A stretch of 6,239 nucleotides of DNA, from positions 1-6,239 of the forward strand of contig DUIM01000025.1 in NCBI GenBank assembly GCA_013330355.1, in the 5' to 3' direction. This document shows positions 1-5,778 of the stretch, in pieces. A program made the position numbers and the translations under genes. The notes below the pieces were generated by a model. The model was not told where the DNA came from. It searched no databases and saw only the letters and a list, made by a program, of their open reading frames with translations. Origin of the DNA: Methanosarcinales archaeon. Lineage in GTDB: Archaea > Halobacteriota > Methanosarcinia > Methanosarcinales > Methanocomedenaceae. How positions within the stretch are numbered: position 1 is the stretch's first letter; the number at the start of each line of letters is the position of its first letter.

Positions 1-11
1 TTTTAATAAAT

Positions 12-29
12 ATTGTTTTTTCAAACAAT
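12..29. repeat. Short AT-rich inverted repeat upstream of kptA
   Basis: ATTGTTT at 12-18 is the exact inverse of AAACAAT at 23-29, with a TTTC loop. Together with the T-run at 16-21 it could be the 3' end signal of a gene lying before the window, but in DNA this AT-rich such a repeat can arise by chance. Confidence 0.25.
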
Positions 30-32
30 TAA

Positions 33-48
33 TAAGGTTTATAAGATG
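33..48 (+). promoter_or_regulatory. Candidate TATA box of kptA
   Basis: The sequence TTTATAAG lies at 38-45 in very AT-rich DNA. Archaeal transcription usually starts about 25 bp downstream of the TATA box, which here gives about 65-70, directly before the ATG at 71. There is no Shine-Dalgarno-like purine tract before that ATG, so the mRNA is probably leaderless or nearly so. The box and its spacing are seen; use as a promoter is inferred. Confidence 0.5.
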
Positions 49-70
49 TATTAATAATATTGCTGGTTGT

Positions 71-697
71 ATGATACGAAAGTGTCCGAAACATGGTTTT
101 TTCAGAGGAGAAGTATGTCAATGCGGAGATGCCGGCAGTTATGTGCTGGATGATGAGCGCACTGAACGAATGGGGCGGTTCCTTTCCGGAGCATTGCGGC
201 ATTTTCCAGATGATCTGGGGCTGGCCATGAGCCAGCATGGTTGGGTAGATATTGATGTGCTGGTGGATGTTATGATAGCAAGGTATCCATGGGCATCCTA
301 TAACAGGTTGATGGCAATGGTGGAATCTGATAGGAAGGACAGGTACCAGATATCAGACAAAAAGATCAGGGCCAGATACGGACACTCGGTTGAAATTGAC
401 CTGGATTTTCCTGAGAACGACCTGGAGTTTGTATATTTCGGTGCCAGCCAGGAAGAAGCAGATATGATACAGGAAATGGGTATCAGGCCTGTACGCCAGA
501 GATATGTGCACCTGAGTTCTACTTACGAAAAGGCCGTGGAGGCTGCCAGTGTACATACTGAGAATCCGGTTATCTTCAGGGTGGATGCCTTTGCAGCTAT
601 GGAAGGTGGTGTGGAAATGATGGTGGTGAACGAGTTTATCGTGCTGTCCGAAGAGATGCCGCCCGAGTATCTGGAAATCACAGAGCCGGAATCATAA
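71..697 (+). CDS. kptA: RNA 2'-phosphotransferase (KptA/Tpt1 family)
   Basis: This is a 208-residue cytoplasmic enzyme of the KptA/Tpt1 family, which moves an internal RNA 2'-phosphate onto NAD+, giving 2'-OH RNA, ADP-ribose 1'',2''-cyclic phosphate and nicotinamide. Residues 5-18 form a small metal-binding motif (C5, H8, C16, C18) seen in archaeal members. The catalytic core follows: LSGALRH at 38-44 carries the Arg-His pair (R43, H44), IRARYGHS at 99-106 carries R100, and RQRYVHLS at 142-149 carries the last conserved region, where R142 or R144 is probably the catalytic arginine. YFGAS at 122-126 stands where bacterial and eukaryotic enzymes have YHGT, so the histidine is replaced by Phe. 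The length is normal for the family. The ATG at 71 is chosen because it keeps the whole zinc motif and fits a leaderless transcript. The 3' end overlaps the convergent rtcA by 6 bp. Archaea normally ligate tRNA with RtcB, which leaves no 2'-phosphate, so the natural substrate is uncertain. Confidence 0.93.
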   Translation: MIRKCPKHGFFRGEVCQCGDAGSYVLDDERTERMGRFLSGALRHFPDDLGLAMSQHGWVDIDVLVDVMIARYPWASYNRLMAMVESDRKDRYQISDKKIRARYGHSVEIDLDFPENDLEFVYFGASQEEADMIQEMGIRPVRQRYVHLSSTYEKAVEAASVHTENPVIFRVDAFAAMEGGVEMMVVNEFIVLSEEMPPEYLEITEPES

Positions 698-1738
698 TGA
701 TAATTTAAAAATATCTTTTTTGTCTTCTATCCTGAACTCCACATCCAAAAACTGCTCCACCACCCATATATTCGTCTTTGTATGCTCCGACACCTCCCGC
801 ACAGTGAAACTCCCACCCCTGGCAAGCCCCATGTACGGAATCAACTGGTCGGCAAGGTGCACATCCACCGCAGCCCCCGAGCCCAGTTCTGTAATTATCT
901 CTCCAGCAGCAGCCTTGCCCACCTTCTCGGCAGGCAGCCCCCGCTTGCCCAGGGCACTGCCTCCGGCATGCCCGCACCACAGGGTAATTCCGCTGCCGGT
1001 AGATGGGAAGTTGGCTGTCCATGTATCAATGGATGAACTATAGCCTGCCTTTTCCAGTGCTTGTGCCGCTGCATCTGCCTGGCGCCGGGCCACATGAGAC
1101 GGCAGGTTTGAACTATGTGATATGCCTGAAACCATACAGGGTTCTTTCTCCTTTTCTTTGTCGCTCCCTTTGTCATTGTCCCTCTCCTTGACCTTCTCTT
1201 TCTCAAGGTCCGTAGCTTCCAGTACTGACGGCTGGATGAGAGCAGTCACCCTTCCGCCGCCCCTGGGATAATAACCCCGGCGTTGCAGCCTGATATTACA
1301 TTTCAATCCCATTGCCGAAAGTACTGGCAGCAGCACATGGTCCATGTAGTTAATAGGGGGTGACCAGGCCACATCAGTGCCTCCCGTTATATCCAGTGAT
1401 ACGGGTTCCTGTGCTGACAAGGCAACAGGCACCAGGCACTGGAGAAGCAGTGTAATACTGCCTGCGGTACCAATATCAATGTTGTAATGACCGCCGGGGA
1501 TATCCCCCGGGCTGAATGTGATTTCAGTGGAACCAGGCTTCAGTCCCGATATCCGGGCACCGGTCATGTCAGCGGCCGTCCTGATGGCGCTCATGTGCTG
1601 GGCCTTCAGCCCGGGTTTCGGTCTGTTCCTGCGGATGTTAGTGATCGTTACCTCAGTTGCTGTAACAGCAGACAGCGCAACAGCCGTGCGTATGATCTGG
1701 CCGCCGCCTTCGCCGTAGGAACCGTCAATGTAGATCAA
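692..1738 (-). CDS. rtcA: RNA 3'-terminal phosphate cyclase
   Basis: This 348-residue protein is RtcA, which uses ATP to turn an RNA 3'-phosphate into a 2',3'-cyclic phosphate through a covalent histidine-AMP intermediate. The N-terminal signature DGSYGEGGGQIIRTA spans residues 5-19, the RtcA glycine signature RRGYYPRGGG spans 153-162, and the likely AMP-accepting histidine is H319 in SEHTKTN near the C-terminus. The start is TTG at 1738, preceded by GGAAGGT 5 nt upstream; it gives the usual MIxIDGSYGEGGG beginning. The start overlaps the stop of the upstream flavoprotein gene in the sequence TTGA, so the two are almost surely cotranscribed and translationally coupled. One oddity is a highly charged low-complexity stretch of Lys, Glu and Asp at residues 177-200, between the glycine signature and the rest of the fold. 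The 3' end overlaps kptA on the other strand. The family call is secure; the in vivo RNA target is unknown. Confidence 0.95.
   Translation of the reverse strand: MIYIDGSYGEGGGQIIRTAVALSAVTATEVTITNIRRNRPKPGLKAQHMSAIRTAADMTGARISGLKPGSTEITFSPGDIPGGHYNIDIGTAGSITLLLQCLVPVALSAQEPVSLDITGGTDVAWSPPINYMDHVLLPVLSAMGLKCNIRLQRRGYYPRGGGRVTALIQPSVLEATDLEKEKVKERDNDKGSDKEKEKEPCMVSGISHSSNLPSHVARRQADAAAQALEKAGYSSSIDTWTANFPSTGSGITLWCGHAGGSALGKRGLPAEKVGKAAAGEIITELGSGAAVDVHLADQLIPYMGLARGGSFTVREVSEHTKTNIWVVEQFLDVEFRIEDKKDIFKLSL
710..722 (+). terminator. Possible oligo-T terminator of kptA
   Basis: A run of six T at 716-721 follows the kptA stop codon (695-697) by about 20 nt. Oligo-T tracts on the non-template strand end transcription in archaea. 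It lies inside the antisense 3' end of rtcA, so the kptA transcript would overlap rtcA mRNA by about 25-30 nt. Confidence 0.35.
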
Positions 1739-3087
1739 GCTATACCTTCCATCTTATTTTTTGCATCCTCGACCGCAAACGTTACCGGGTCGATGACCAT
1801 GGCAACCGGCGGCGAGTATGAGGTCTCCCAACCCAGCAGGTCGTCCACTTTGGCACCCATACCTATAGCAAGGCTAAGAGCATCGATCCTCTCTTTCACA
1901 CCCTCGCCCGACACCACTTGTGCGCCTACAAGCCTCTTTTTTGAGAACAGTAATTTAATGAACAAGGGCTTTGCACCTGGATAATAACCGGCCCTGGTAT
2001 ATCCCTTTGAACTGCCGCTGATTATGTTAATGCCATGGACTTTTGCCGTATGTGAGGTTATACCAACCGAACCTGCCACCAGATGGCCCGCTACCACCAC
2101 ACCAGGGCTTAATGTAGGTGGATAGATCGTCTCCTTGCCGGCAAGGTTCTCGCCAATAACCCGTGCCATTCGCCTGGCAGCCGAACCCAGCCTGCTGATA
2201 ACAGGCGAACCAGTGATGAGATCAAACACCTGGGTGCACTCACCACCTGAATAAACATTATCCTGGAACTCTCCATTCATACTTACCCTCAGACGTTCAT
2301 CAGTCACAATGCCGCCTGTGGGACCTATATCATAGCCAGCCTCCCTGGCAACCGATGTTAAGGGCTTGAGTCCTGAAGTGACGATAATAATATCAGCTGG
2401 CAGTGTTTCACCCCCTGCACTGACTGATTCTACCCTTTGTTGTCCATTCACGGAATCCACACTGGTACCTGTCATTACCCTGATGCCCATCGAGATAAGA
2501 TGCTGCCCTATAAATGATGCCATATCAGGATCAAGGGTCAGTGGAAGCACCTGGGGCAGATTTTCGATCAATGTGATATCAGTCCCTCTCCTGGCAAGGG
2601 ATGCTGCAACTTCGATTCCTATCCCATTTGCACCGATGACCACTACCTTACTGTTATTATTGATAGCAGCTTCGATGTCCATGCCGTCAGACAGCGTATG
2701 CAGGGTGAACACACCACCCAGGTCAATTCCGGGGATGGGCGGGATGAAAGGTGTACTTCCAGTAGCGATCAACAGATGATCATATTCAAAAACACCAGAA
2801 TCTGACATCACTTTCTTGCTCCCGGCATCTATCTGCCTGACCTTTGTATTAAGATGCAGGTCTATACCCATCTCGATAAAAGTATCTGGCGGACTTATCA
2901 CCAGGTCAGGGAAATCGGATATAATGCCTTCCAGTACGAAGGGTATCCCGCACTGGCTGTACGCAGTGTGAGTGTCAGATGAAAATACCAAAACATCATA
3001 ATCCGTATGCCGTTTCAAATATGTGGCTACAGTCATCCCCACGGCACCTGCACCAATAATAGCTACTTTTTTTGTCATTAGTTGCAA
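1735..3087 (-). CDS. NAD(P)/FAD-dependent disulfide oxidoreductase, NADH oxidase / CoA-disulfide reductase family
   Basis: This 450-residue flavoprotein belongs to the single-cysteine branch of the pyridine nucleotide-disulfide oxidoreductases (NADH oxidase, NADH peroxidase, CoA-disulfide reductase). FAD binds at GAGAVG (residues 12-17) and at the second FAD site YSGGECTQV (279-287). C46 in YSQCGIPF is the redox-active cysteine; there is no CxxxxC pair, which rules out thioredoxin- or lipoamide-type reductases. The nucleotide motif is VIGANGIGIEVA (150-161), with Asn154 where the second glycine of GxGxxG usually stands; E176 at the end of the next strand suggests NADH over NADPH. The C-terminal YSPP at 424-427 matches the dimer-interface motif of this family. 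The track start is TTG at 3087, but ATG at 3078 gives MTKKVAIIGAG and may be the true start; neither has a strong Shine-Dalgarno. The gene is translationally coupled to rtcA. Whether the acceptor is O2, peroxide, CoA disulfide or polysulfide cannot be read from the sequence. Confidence 0.88.
   Translation of the reverse strand: MQLMTKKVAIIGAGAVGMTVATYLKRHTDYDVLVFSSDTHTAYSQCGIPFVLEGIISDFPDLVISPPDTFIEMGIDLHLNTKVRQIDAGSKKVMSDSGVFEYDHLLIATGSTPFIPPIPGIDLGGVFTLHTLSDGMDIEAAINNNSKVVVIGANGIGIEVAASLARRGTDITLIENLPQVLPLTLDPDMASFIGQHLISMGIRVMTGTSVDSVNGQQRVESVSAGGETLPADIIIVTSGLKPLTSVAREAGYDIGPTGGIVTDERLRVSMNGEFQDNVYSGGECTQVFDLITGSPVISRLGSAARRMARVIGENLAGKETIYPPTLSPGVVVAGHLVAGSVGITSHTAKVHGINIISGSSKGYTRAGYYPGAKPLFIKLLFSKKRLVGAQVVSGEGVKERIDALSLAIGMGAKVDDLLGWETSYSPPVAMVIDPVTFAVEDAKNKMEGIA
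1744..1750 (-). promoter_or_regulatory. Ribosome binding site for the TTG start of rtcA
   Basis: The minus strand reads GGAAGGT at 1750 to 1744, followed by 5 nt and then TTG. It lies within the last codons of the upstream flavoprotein gene. This site, and the conserved RtcA N-terminus starting exactly there, decide for the TTG at 1738. Confidence 0.7.
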
Positions 3088-3174
3088 TTTATGGTTAATA
3101 GCAAATTAGGTTTATCGTGAAAATAAAATGAAACATATGTAGATTTACAGGCTTGATAATTTTAGAATTTGAAC

Positions 3175-3252
3175 TTTAAATAAAAGGTATTTTGTGTGAG
3201 CGGGTTGGGGAGTGGGGGTTAGTTAGAAAAACGTTGTTCCCGCTCACAAGGC
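3175..3252 (-). ncRNA. Candidate small structured RNA or 5' leader hairpin
   Basis: On the minus strand a 10-bp perfect GC-rich stem pairs TGTGAGCGGG (3248-3239) with CCCGCTCACA (3204-3195). It encloses a 34-nt loop that contains AACGTT and a C-rich tract, CCCCCACTCCCC. A good BRE/TATA lies upstream, and the predicted start near 3252 would put the stem a few nucleotides from the RNA 5' end. After the stem comes a U-rich stretch, CCTTTTATTT, around 3187-3178, which could end a transcript of about 75 nt. The flanks are AT-rich, so this GC-rich island stands out. It may be a free small RNA, or the first part of a roughly 165-nt leader of the nox-like/rtcA operon. No known RNA family is recognised. 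Confidence 0.4.
3195..3248. repeat. 10-bp inverted repeat with G-rich/C-rich loop
   Basis: TGTGAGCGGG at 3195-3204 and CCCGCTCACA at 3239-3248 are perfect inverse copies separated by 34 nt. On the plus strand the loop side carries the G-runs GGG, GGGG and GGGGG between 3202 and 3218. Confidence 0.8.
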
Positions 3253-3270
3253 CTCCATTTATTCAGATTA

Positions 3271-3288
3271 GATATATAGTTTTCGGAT
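3271..3288 (-). promoter_or_regulatory. BRE/TATA promoter on the minus strand
   Basis: The minus strand reads CCGAAA (3286-3281) followed by ACTATATATC (3280-3271), close to the strong methanogen pattern CGAAANNTTTATATA. The expected start is about 25 bp downstream, near 3250-3253, exactly where the GC-rich hairpin begins. It would drive either a small RNA or the flavoprotein-rtcA operon. Confidence 0.6.
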
Positions 3289-3303
3289 AAGGCGTTAGAA
3301 TTG

Positions 3304-3311
3304 AAAAAAAA
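3304..3311 (-). terminator. Oligo-T terminator of the nfn operon
   Basis: Eight consecutive T on the minus strand lie about 20 nt after the nfnB stop codon (3334-3332). This is the simple poly-T form of archaeal intrinsic terminator, with no stem needed. Confidence 0.5.
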
Positions 3312-3331
3312 TTACTTCCAACCATACCACG

Positions 3332-4711
3332 TTATAAATTATTAGAATTAAGATATTTGTCAATAGACTTAGCAGCAATCTTACCTGCACCCATGGCACT
3401 TATGACTGTAGCAGCCCCTGTTACCACATCTCCACCGGCAAATACTGCGGTTTTAGAAGTGGTACCATTATCATCGGCTATGATAGTACCCCATTTCGAG
3501 GTCTCAAGGCTTGAAGTGGTCTTCGGGATCAGTGGATTTGGAGATGTCCCTACTGCTATTATTATTACATCCACATCAATGATATATTCAGAACCTTCCA
3601 CAGGTACGGGCCTGCAACGTCCAGATTCATCGGGCTCGCATAGCTCCATATCCAGGCATTCCATCTGCATTACCCAGTTCTTCTCATCACCCAGTATCCG
3701 TGTGGGGTTTGACAGGAGTTTGAAAATAACGCCTTCCTCTTTTGCATTCTCAATCTCCTCGCGCCTGGCCGGCATCTCATCATCTCCGCGGCGATACACT
3801 ACAGTTACTTCTTCAGCACCAAGGCGTACAGCACACCTGGCAGCATCCATTGCAACGTTCCCTCCACCCACGACCACTACCTTATGGCCCTTTTTGACAG
3901 GTGTATCACAATCAGGGAACTGGTATGCCTTCATCAGGTTAACCCTTGTCAGGAATTCATTTGCAGAATAAACACCACTGAGATTCTCACCGTCAATGTT
4001 CATAAAGCTGGGCAACCCGGCACCGGTTCCAAGGAACACAGCATCATATTCATCAAGTAGTTCATCCACGGTCTCCACCATACCAATCACACTATTGAGC
4101 TGGATATCAACACCCAGTCTTTCAATGTATTCGACTTCCTTCTGGACAATAGATTTGGGCAACCTGAACTCTGGTATGCCGTAGACCAGTACGCCTCCTG
4201 CCTTGTGCAGGGCTTCCATCAGGGCCACACTGTGCCCCATCTTTGCCAGTTCAGCAGCAACGGTCAGTCCTGCCGGACCTGAACCCACTACTGCTACCTT
4301 CTTACCTGTCGGTTCGGGTTTTTCCGGTTCCCCCTGCTTGTTCTTCAGTTCCCAGTCAGCAGCATAACGCTCCAGCCTGCCAATGGCAACGGGTTCACCC
4401 TTCTTTGCCAGTACGCAGACCTCTTCACATTGGGTCTCTTGCGGGCATACGCGACCACAGATAGCAGGAAGTGCATTCATGGACTTCAGCTCATTGATGG
4501 CACTTTCCATATCGTCATCTGCTATACATTTAATAAAAGCAGGAATATCGATCTCTACCGGGCATCCGGCCACACAGGATGGTTTCTTGCACTGGATGCA
4601 CCTGCTGGCCTCATTTACAGCCTGCTCATGGGAATATCCAAGGGCCACCTCATTAAAGTTAGAACGCCTCTTTTCAGGGTCCTGCCGTGGCATGTCCTGT
4701 CGTTCTAACAC
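3332..4711 (-). CDS. nfnB: NfnB/SudA-type ferredoxin:NADP oxidoreductase large subunit (GltD-like)
   Basis: This 459-residue iron-sulfur flavoprotein resembles the glutamate synthase small subunit and is often annotated as gltA, GltD-like or sulfide dehydrogenase alpha. Two cysteine groups form the N-terminal [4Fe-4S] clusters: C38, C41, C46, C50 and C85, C89, C95, C99. FAD binds at VVGSGPAGLTVAAELAKMGH (141-160). The NADPH-type motif VVGGGNVAMDAARCAVRLGA lies at 280-299, followed by VVYRR (304-308), whose arginines suit a 2'-phosphate. A second FAD motif, AGGD, is at 425-428. The start is GTG at 4711, inside the last codons of nfnA and preceded by a strong GGGAGGGGGG. No glutamate synthase large subunit is present and the partner is an NfnA-like protein, so I prefer the Nfn/Sud role: transfer of electrons among NADPH, reduced ferredoxin and NADH, possibly by flavin-based bifurcation. 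A sulfide dehydrogenase or stand-alone role cannot be excluded. Confidence 0.9.
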   Translation of the reverse strand: MLERQDMPRQDPEKRRSNFNEVALGYSHEQAVNEASRCIQCKKPSCVAGCPVEIDIPAFIKCIADDDMESAINELKSMNALPAICGRVCPQETQCEEVCVLAKKGEPVAIGRLERYAADWELKNKQGEPEKPEPTGKKVAVVGSGPAGLTVAAELAKMGHSVALMEALHKAGGVLVYGIPEFRLPKSIVQKEVEYIERLGVDIQLNSVIGMVETVDELLDEYDAVFLGTGAGLPSFMNIDGENLSGVYSANEFLTRVNLMKAYQFPDCDTPVKKGHKVVVVGGGNVAMDAARCAVRLGAEEVTVVYRRGDDEMPARREEIENAKEEGVIFKLLSNPTRILGDEKNWVMQMECLDMELCEPDESGRCRPVPVEGSEYIIDVDVIIIAVGTSPNPLIPKTTSSLETSKWGTIIADDNGTTSKTAVFAGGDVVTGAATVISAMGAGKIAAKSIDKYLNSNNL

Positions 4712-5553
4712 TTGCCCCCCTCCCGTTCACATTTTTTGTAGTGTTCCATGGCAAGCTGCTCTTCATCCCGGTACATCTGCAACCTGTTCATGAGCAAAGT
4801 AAAATCGACCTCATGGGCATCGAATTCCGGCCCGTCTACGCATGCGAACTTTGTCTCGCCGCCGACCAGCACCCTGCACGAACCGCACATGCCAGTGCCG
4901 TCCACCATGATACTGTTTAGACTTACTACGGTTTTCACACCAAATGGATGGGTCACTCCGGCCACGGTGCGCATCATTATTGGAGGTCCGATGGCAACCA
5001 CAAGAGAAATGGGCTCACTGCCTTCGAGGATTTCTTTTAACACATCTGTTACAAAACCGTGGTGTCCCTTGGTCCCGTCATCGGTTGTTATATACAGCTC
5101 ATCACTTACATCGCGCATTTTTTCCTCCCACAGCAGCAGGTCTGCACTGCGGGAACCTATAATGGAAATTACTTTGTTGCCTACTTCCTTGTGGGCCCTG
5201 GCAATTGGATAAATTGGAGCCACGCCCACGCCGCCCCCTACACATACTACTGTACCTACCTGCTTTATCTCTGAAGGATTGCCGAGGGGGCCCACGAAAT
5301 CGAGCAGGCTTTCTCCCGTGTTCATTTTCGATAACTGGGCTGTGGTCTTTCCCATCTCCTGGAAGATAGTGGTTATTGTGCCCTTCTTGCGGTCAAAATC
5401 AGCAATGGTAAGGGGAATTCGCTCTCCTGCATCATCTATCCTCAGGATGATGAACTGGCCTGCCCTGGCTTTTTTTGCAATCCTGGGAGCAGAAATAATC
5501 ATATTATGTATTGTCGGAACGATCTGGCTTTTTTCAATTATCGCAAATGGCAT
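4705..5553 (-). CDS. nfnA: NfnA/SudB-type ferredoxin:NADP oxidoreductase small subunit
   Basis: This 282-residue protein has the fold order of ferredoxin-NADP reductases and the PyrK electron-transfer subunit. A beta-barrel FAD domain carries RIPLTI at 45-50. An NAD-binding domain starts at VCVGGGVGVAPIYPIA (103-118). A C-terminal [2Fe-2S] motif has C223, C226 and C238, with D218 just before them in VDGTGMCGSC; a Asp-plus-three-Cys ligand set is known for NfnA. The very C-terminus has two more cysteines, C275 and C282, of unclear role. It would bind NAD(H) and pass electrons to NfnB. Its stop overlaps the nfnB GTG start by 7 bp, so the two form one coupled operon. The start is ATG at 5553 with GAAGGA 8 nt upstream. 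The same architecture is annotated as sulfide dehydrogenase beta subunit in Thermococcales. Confidence 0.9.
   Translation of the reverse strand: MPFAIIEKSQIVPTIHNMIISAPRIAKKARAGQFIILRIDDAGERIPLTIADFDRKKGTITTIFQEMGKTTAQLSKMNTGESLLDFVGPLGNPSEIKQVGTVVCVGGGVGVAPIYPIARAHKEVGNKVISIIGSRSADLLLWEEKMRDVSDELYITTDDGTKGHHGFVTDVLKEILEGSEPISLVVAIGPPIMMRTVAGVTHPFGVKTVVSLNSIMVDGTGMCGSCRVLVGGETKFACVDGPEFDAHEVDFTLLMNRLQMYRDEEQLAMEHYKKCEREGGKC
4715..4724 (-). promoter_or_regulatory. Strong ribosome binding site for the GTG start of nfnB
   Basis: The minus strand reads GGGAGGGGGG at 4724-4715, then CAA, then GTG. It lies within the codons for the C-terminal residues of nfnA. It supports the GTG at 4711 over the internal ATG six codons later. 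Confidence 0.7.
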
Positions 5554-5561
5554 ATTGTTTT

Positions 5562-5567
5562 TCCTTC
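5562..5567 (-). promoter_or_regulatory. Ribosome binding site of nfnA
   Basis: The minus strand reads GAAGGA at 5567-5562, 8 nt before the ATG at 5553. This is a normal Shine-Dalgarno position and supports that start. Confidence 0.6.
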
Positions 5568-5638
5568 TAAATAAAATATTGAATGGGTGTGGGATGAAGT
5601 GGGTTTATAATGTAATCGATAAAGTAAAAATATAACGG

Positions 5639-5655
5639 TTATAAATTTTTTGATG
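5639..5655 (-). promoter_or_regulatory. Candidate promoter of the nfnAB operon
   Basis: The minus strand reads CATCAAAAAATTTATAACC, an A-rich BRE-like stretch followed by TTTATAA (about 5645-5639). A start near 5618 would give a leader of about 65 nt. A second TATA-like sequence, ATTATAAAC near 5604-5612, could be used instead. Confidence 0.4.
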
Positions 5656-5762
5656 AATGCCACCTTTTTCATAAATAGCCCGTTCTTAAGAAGACATTAA
5701 CGCACACGTTCAAACTCGCTGAGATATCTATCAACTGATATATAAAGACCTACGAGGATGTA

Positions 5763-5778
5763 GCACGCATGCACGCAT
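5763..5778 (+). repeat. Tandem 8-bp direct repeat GCACGCAT
   Basis: Two perfect adjacent copies of GCACGCAT sit at 5763-5770 and 5771-5778, about 25 bp after a TATA-like box and therefore at the predicted transcription start. Each copy ends in AT followed by G, so each creates an ATG. Confidence 0.8.

Noticed and set aside
1487..1984. 165-codon open frame on the plus strand opposite rtcA and the flavoprotein gene
   Set aside because: It spans the junction of two clear genes on the other strand and has no recognisable motif.
1735..3087. Thioredoxin reductase, lipoamide dehydrogenase or nitrite reductase-type flavoprotein
   Set aside because: There is a single redox cysteine in SQCG, no CxxC or CxxxxC pair, and the C-terminal YSPP motif belongs to the NADH oxidase / CoA-disulfide reductase group.
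3236..3250. Minus strand TTGTGAGCGGGAACAAC resembles the E. coli lac operator
   Set aside because: The likeness is to one half of the operator and comes from the hairpin arm. An archaeal genome with no LacI gene in view makes this a coincidence.
3357..3971. 204-codon open frame on the plus strand opposite nfnB
   Set aside because: It is antisense to a well-conserved iron-sulfur flavoprotein and shows no family motif; it is a shadow of the codon pattern.
3332..4711. True glutamate synthase small subunit
   Set aside because: There is no large subunit in view, and the coupled partner is an NfnA/SudB-like protein, which fits the Nfn/Sud complex better; the GltD likeness reflects shared ancestry.
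5650..5722. TGATGA and CTGA as a possible C/D RNA
   Set aside because: The C box lacks the leading purine and the spacing is longer than in archaeal C/D RNAs; no inner boxes are seen.
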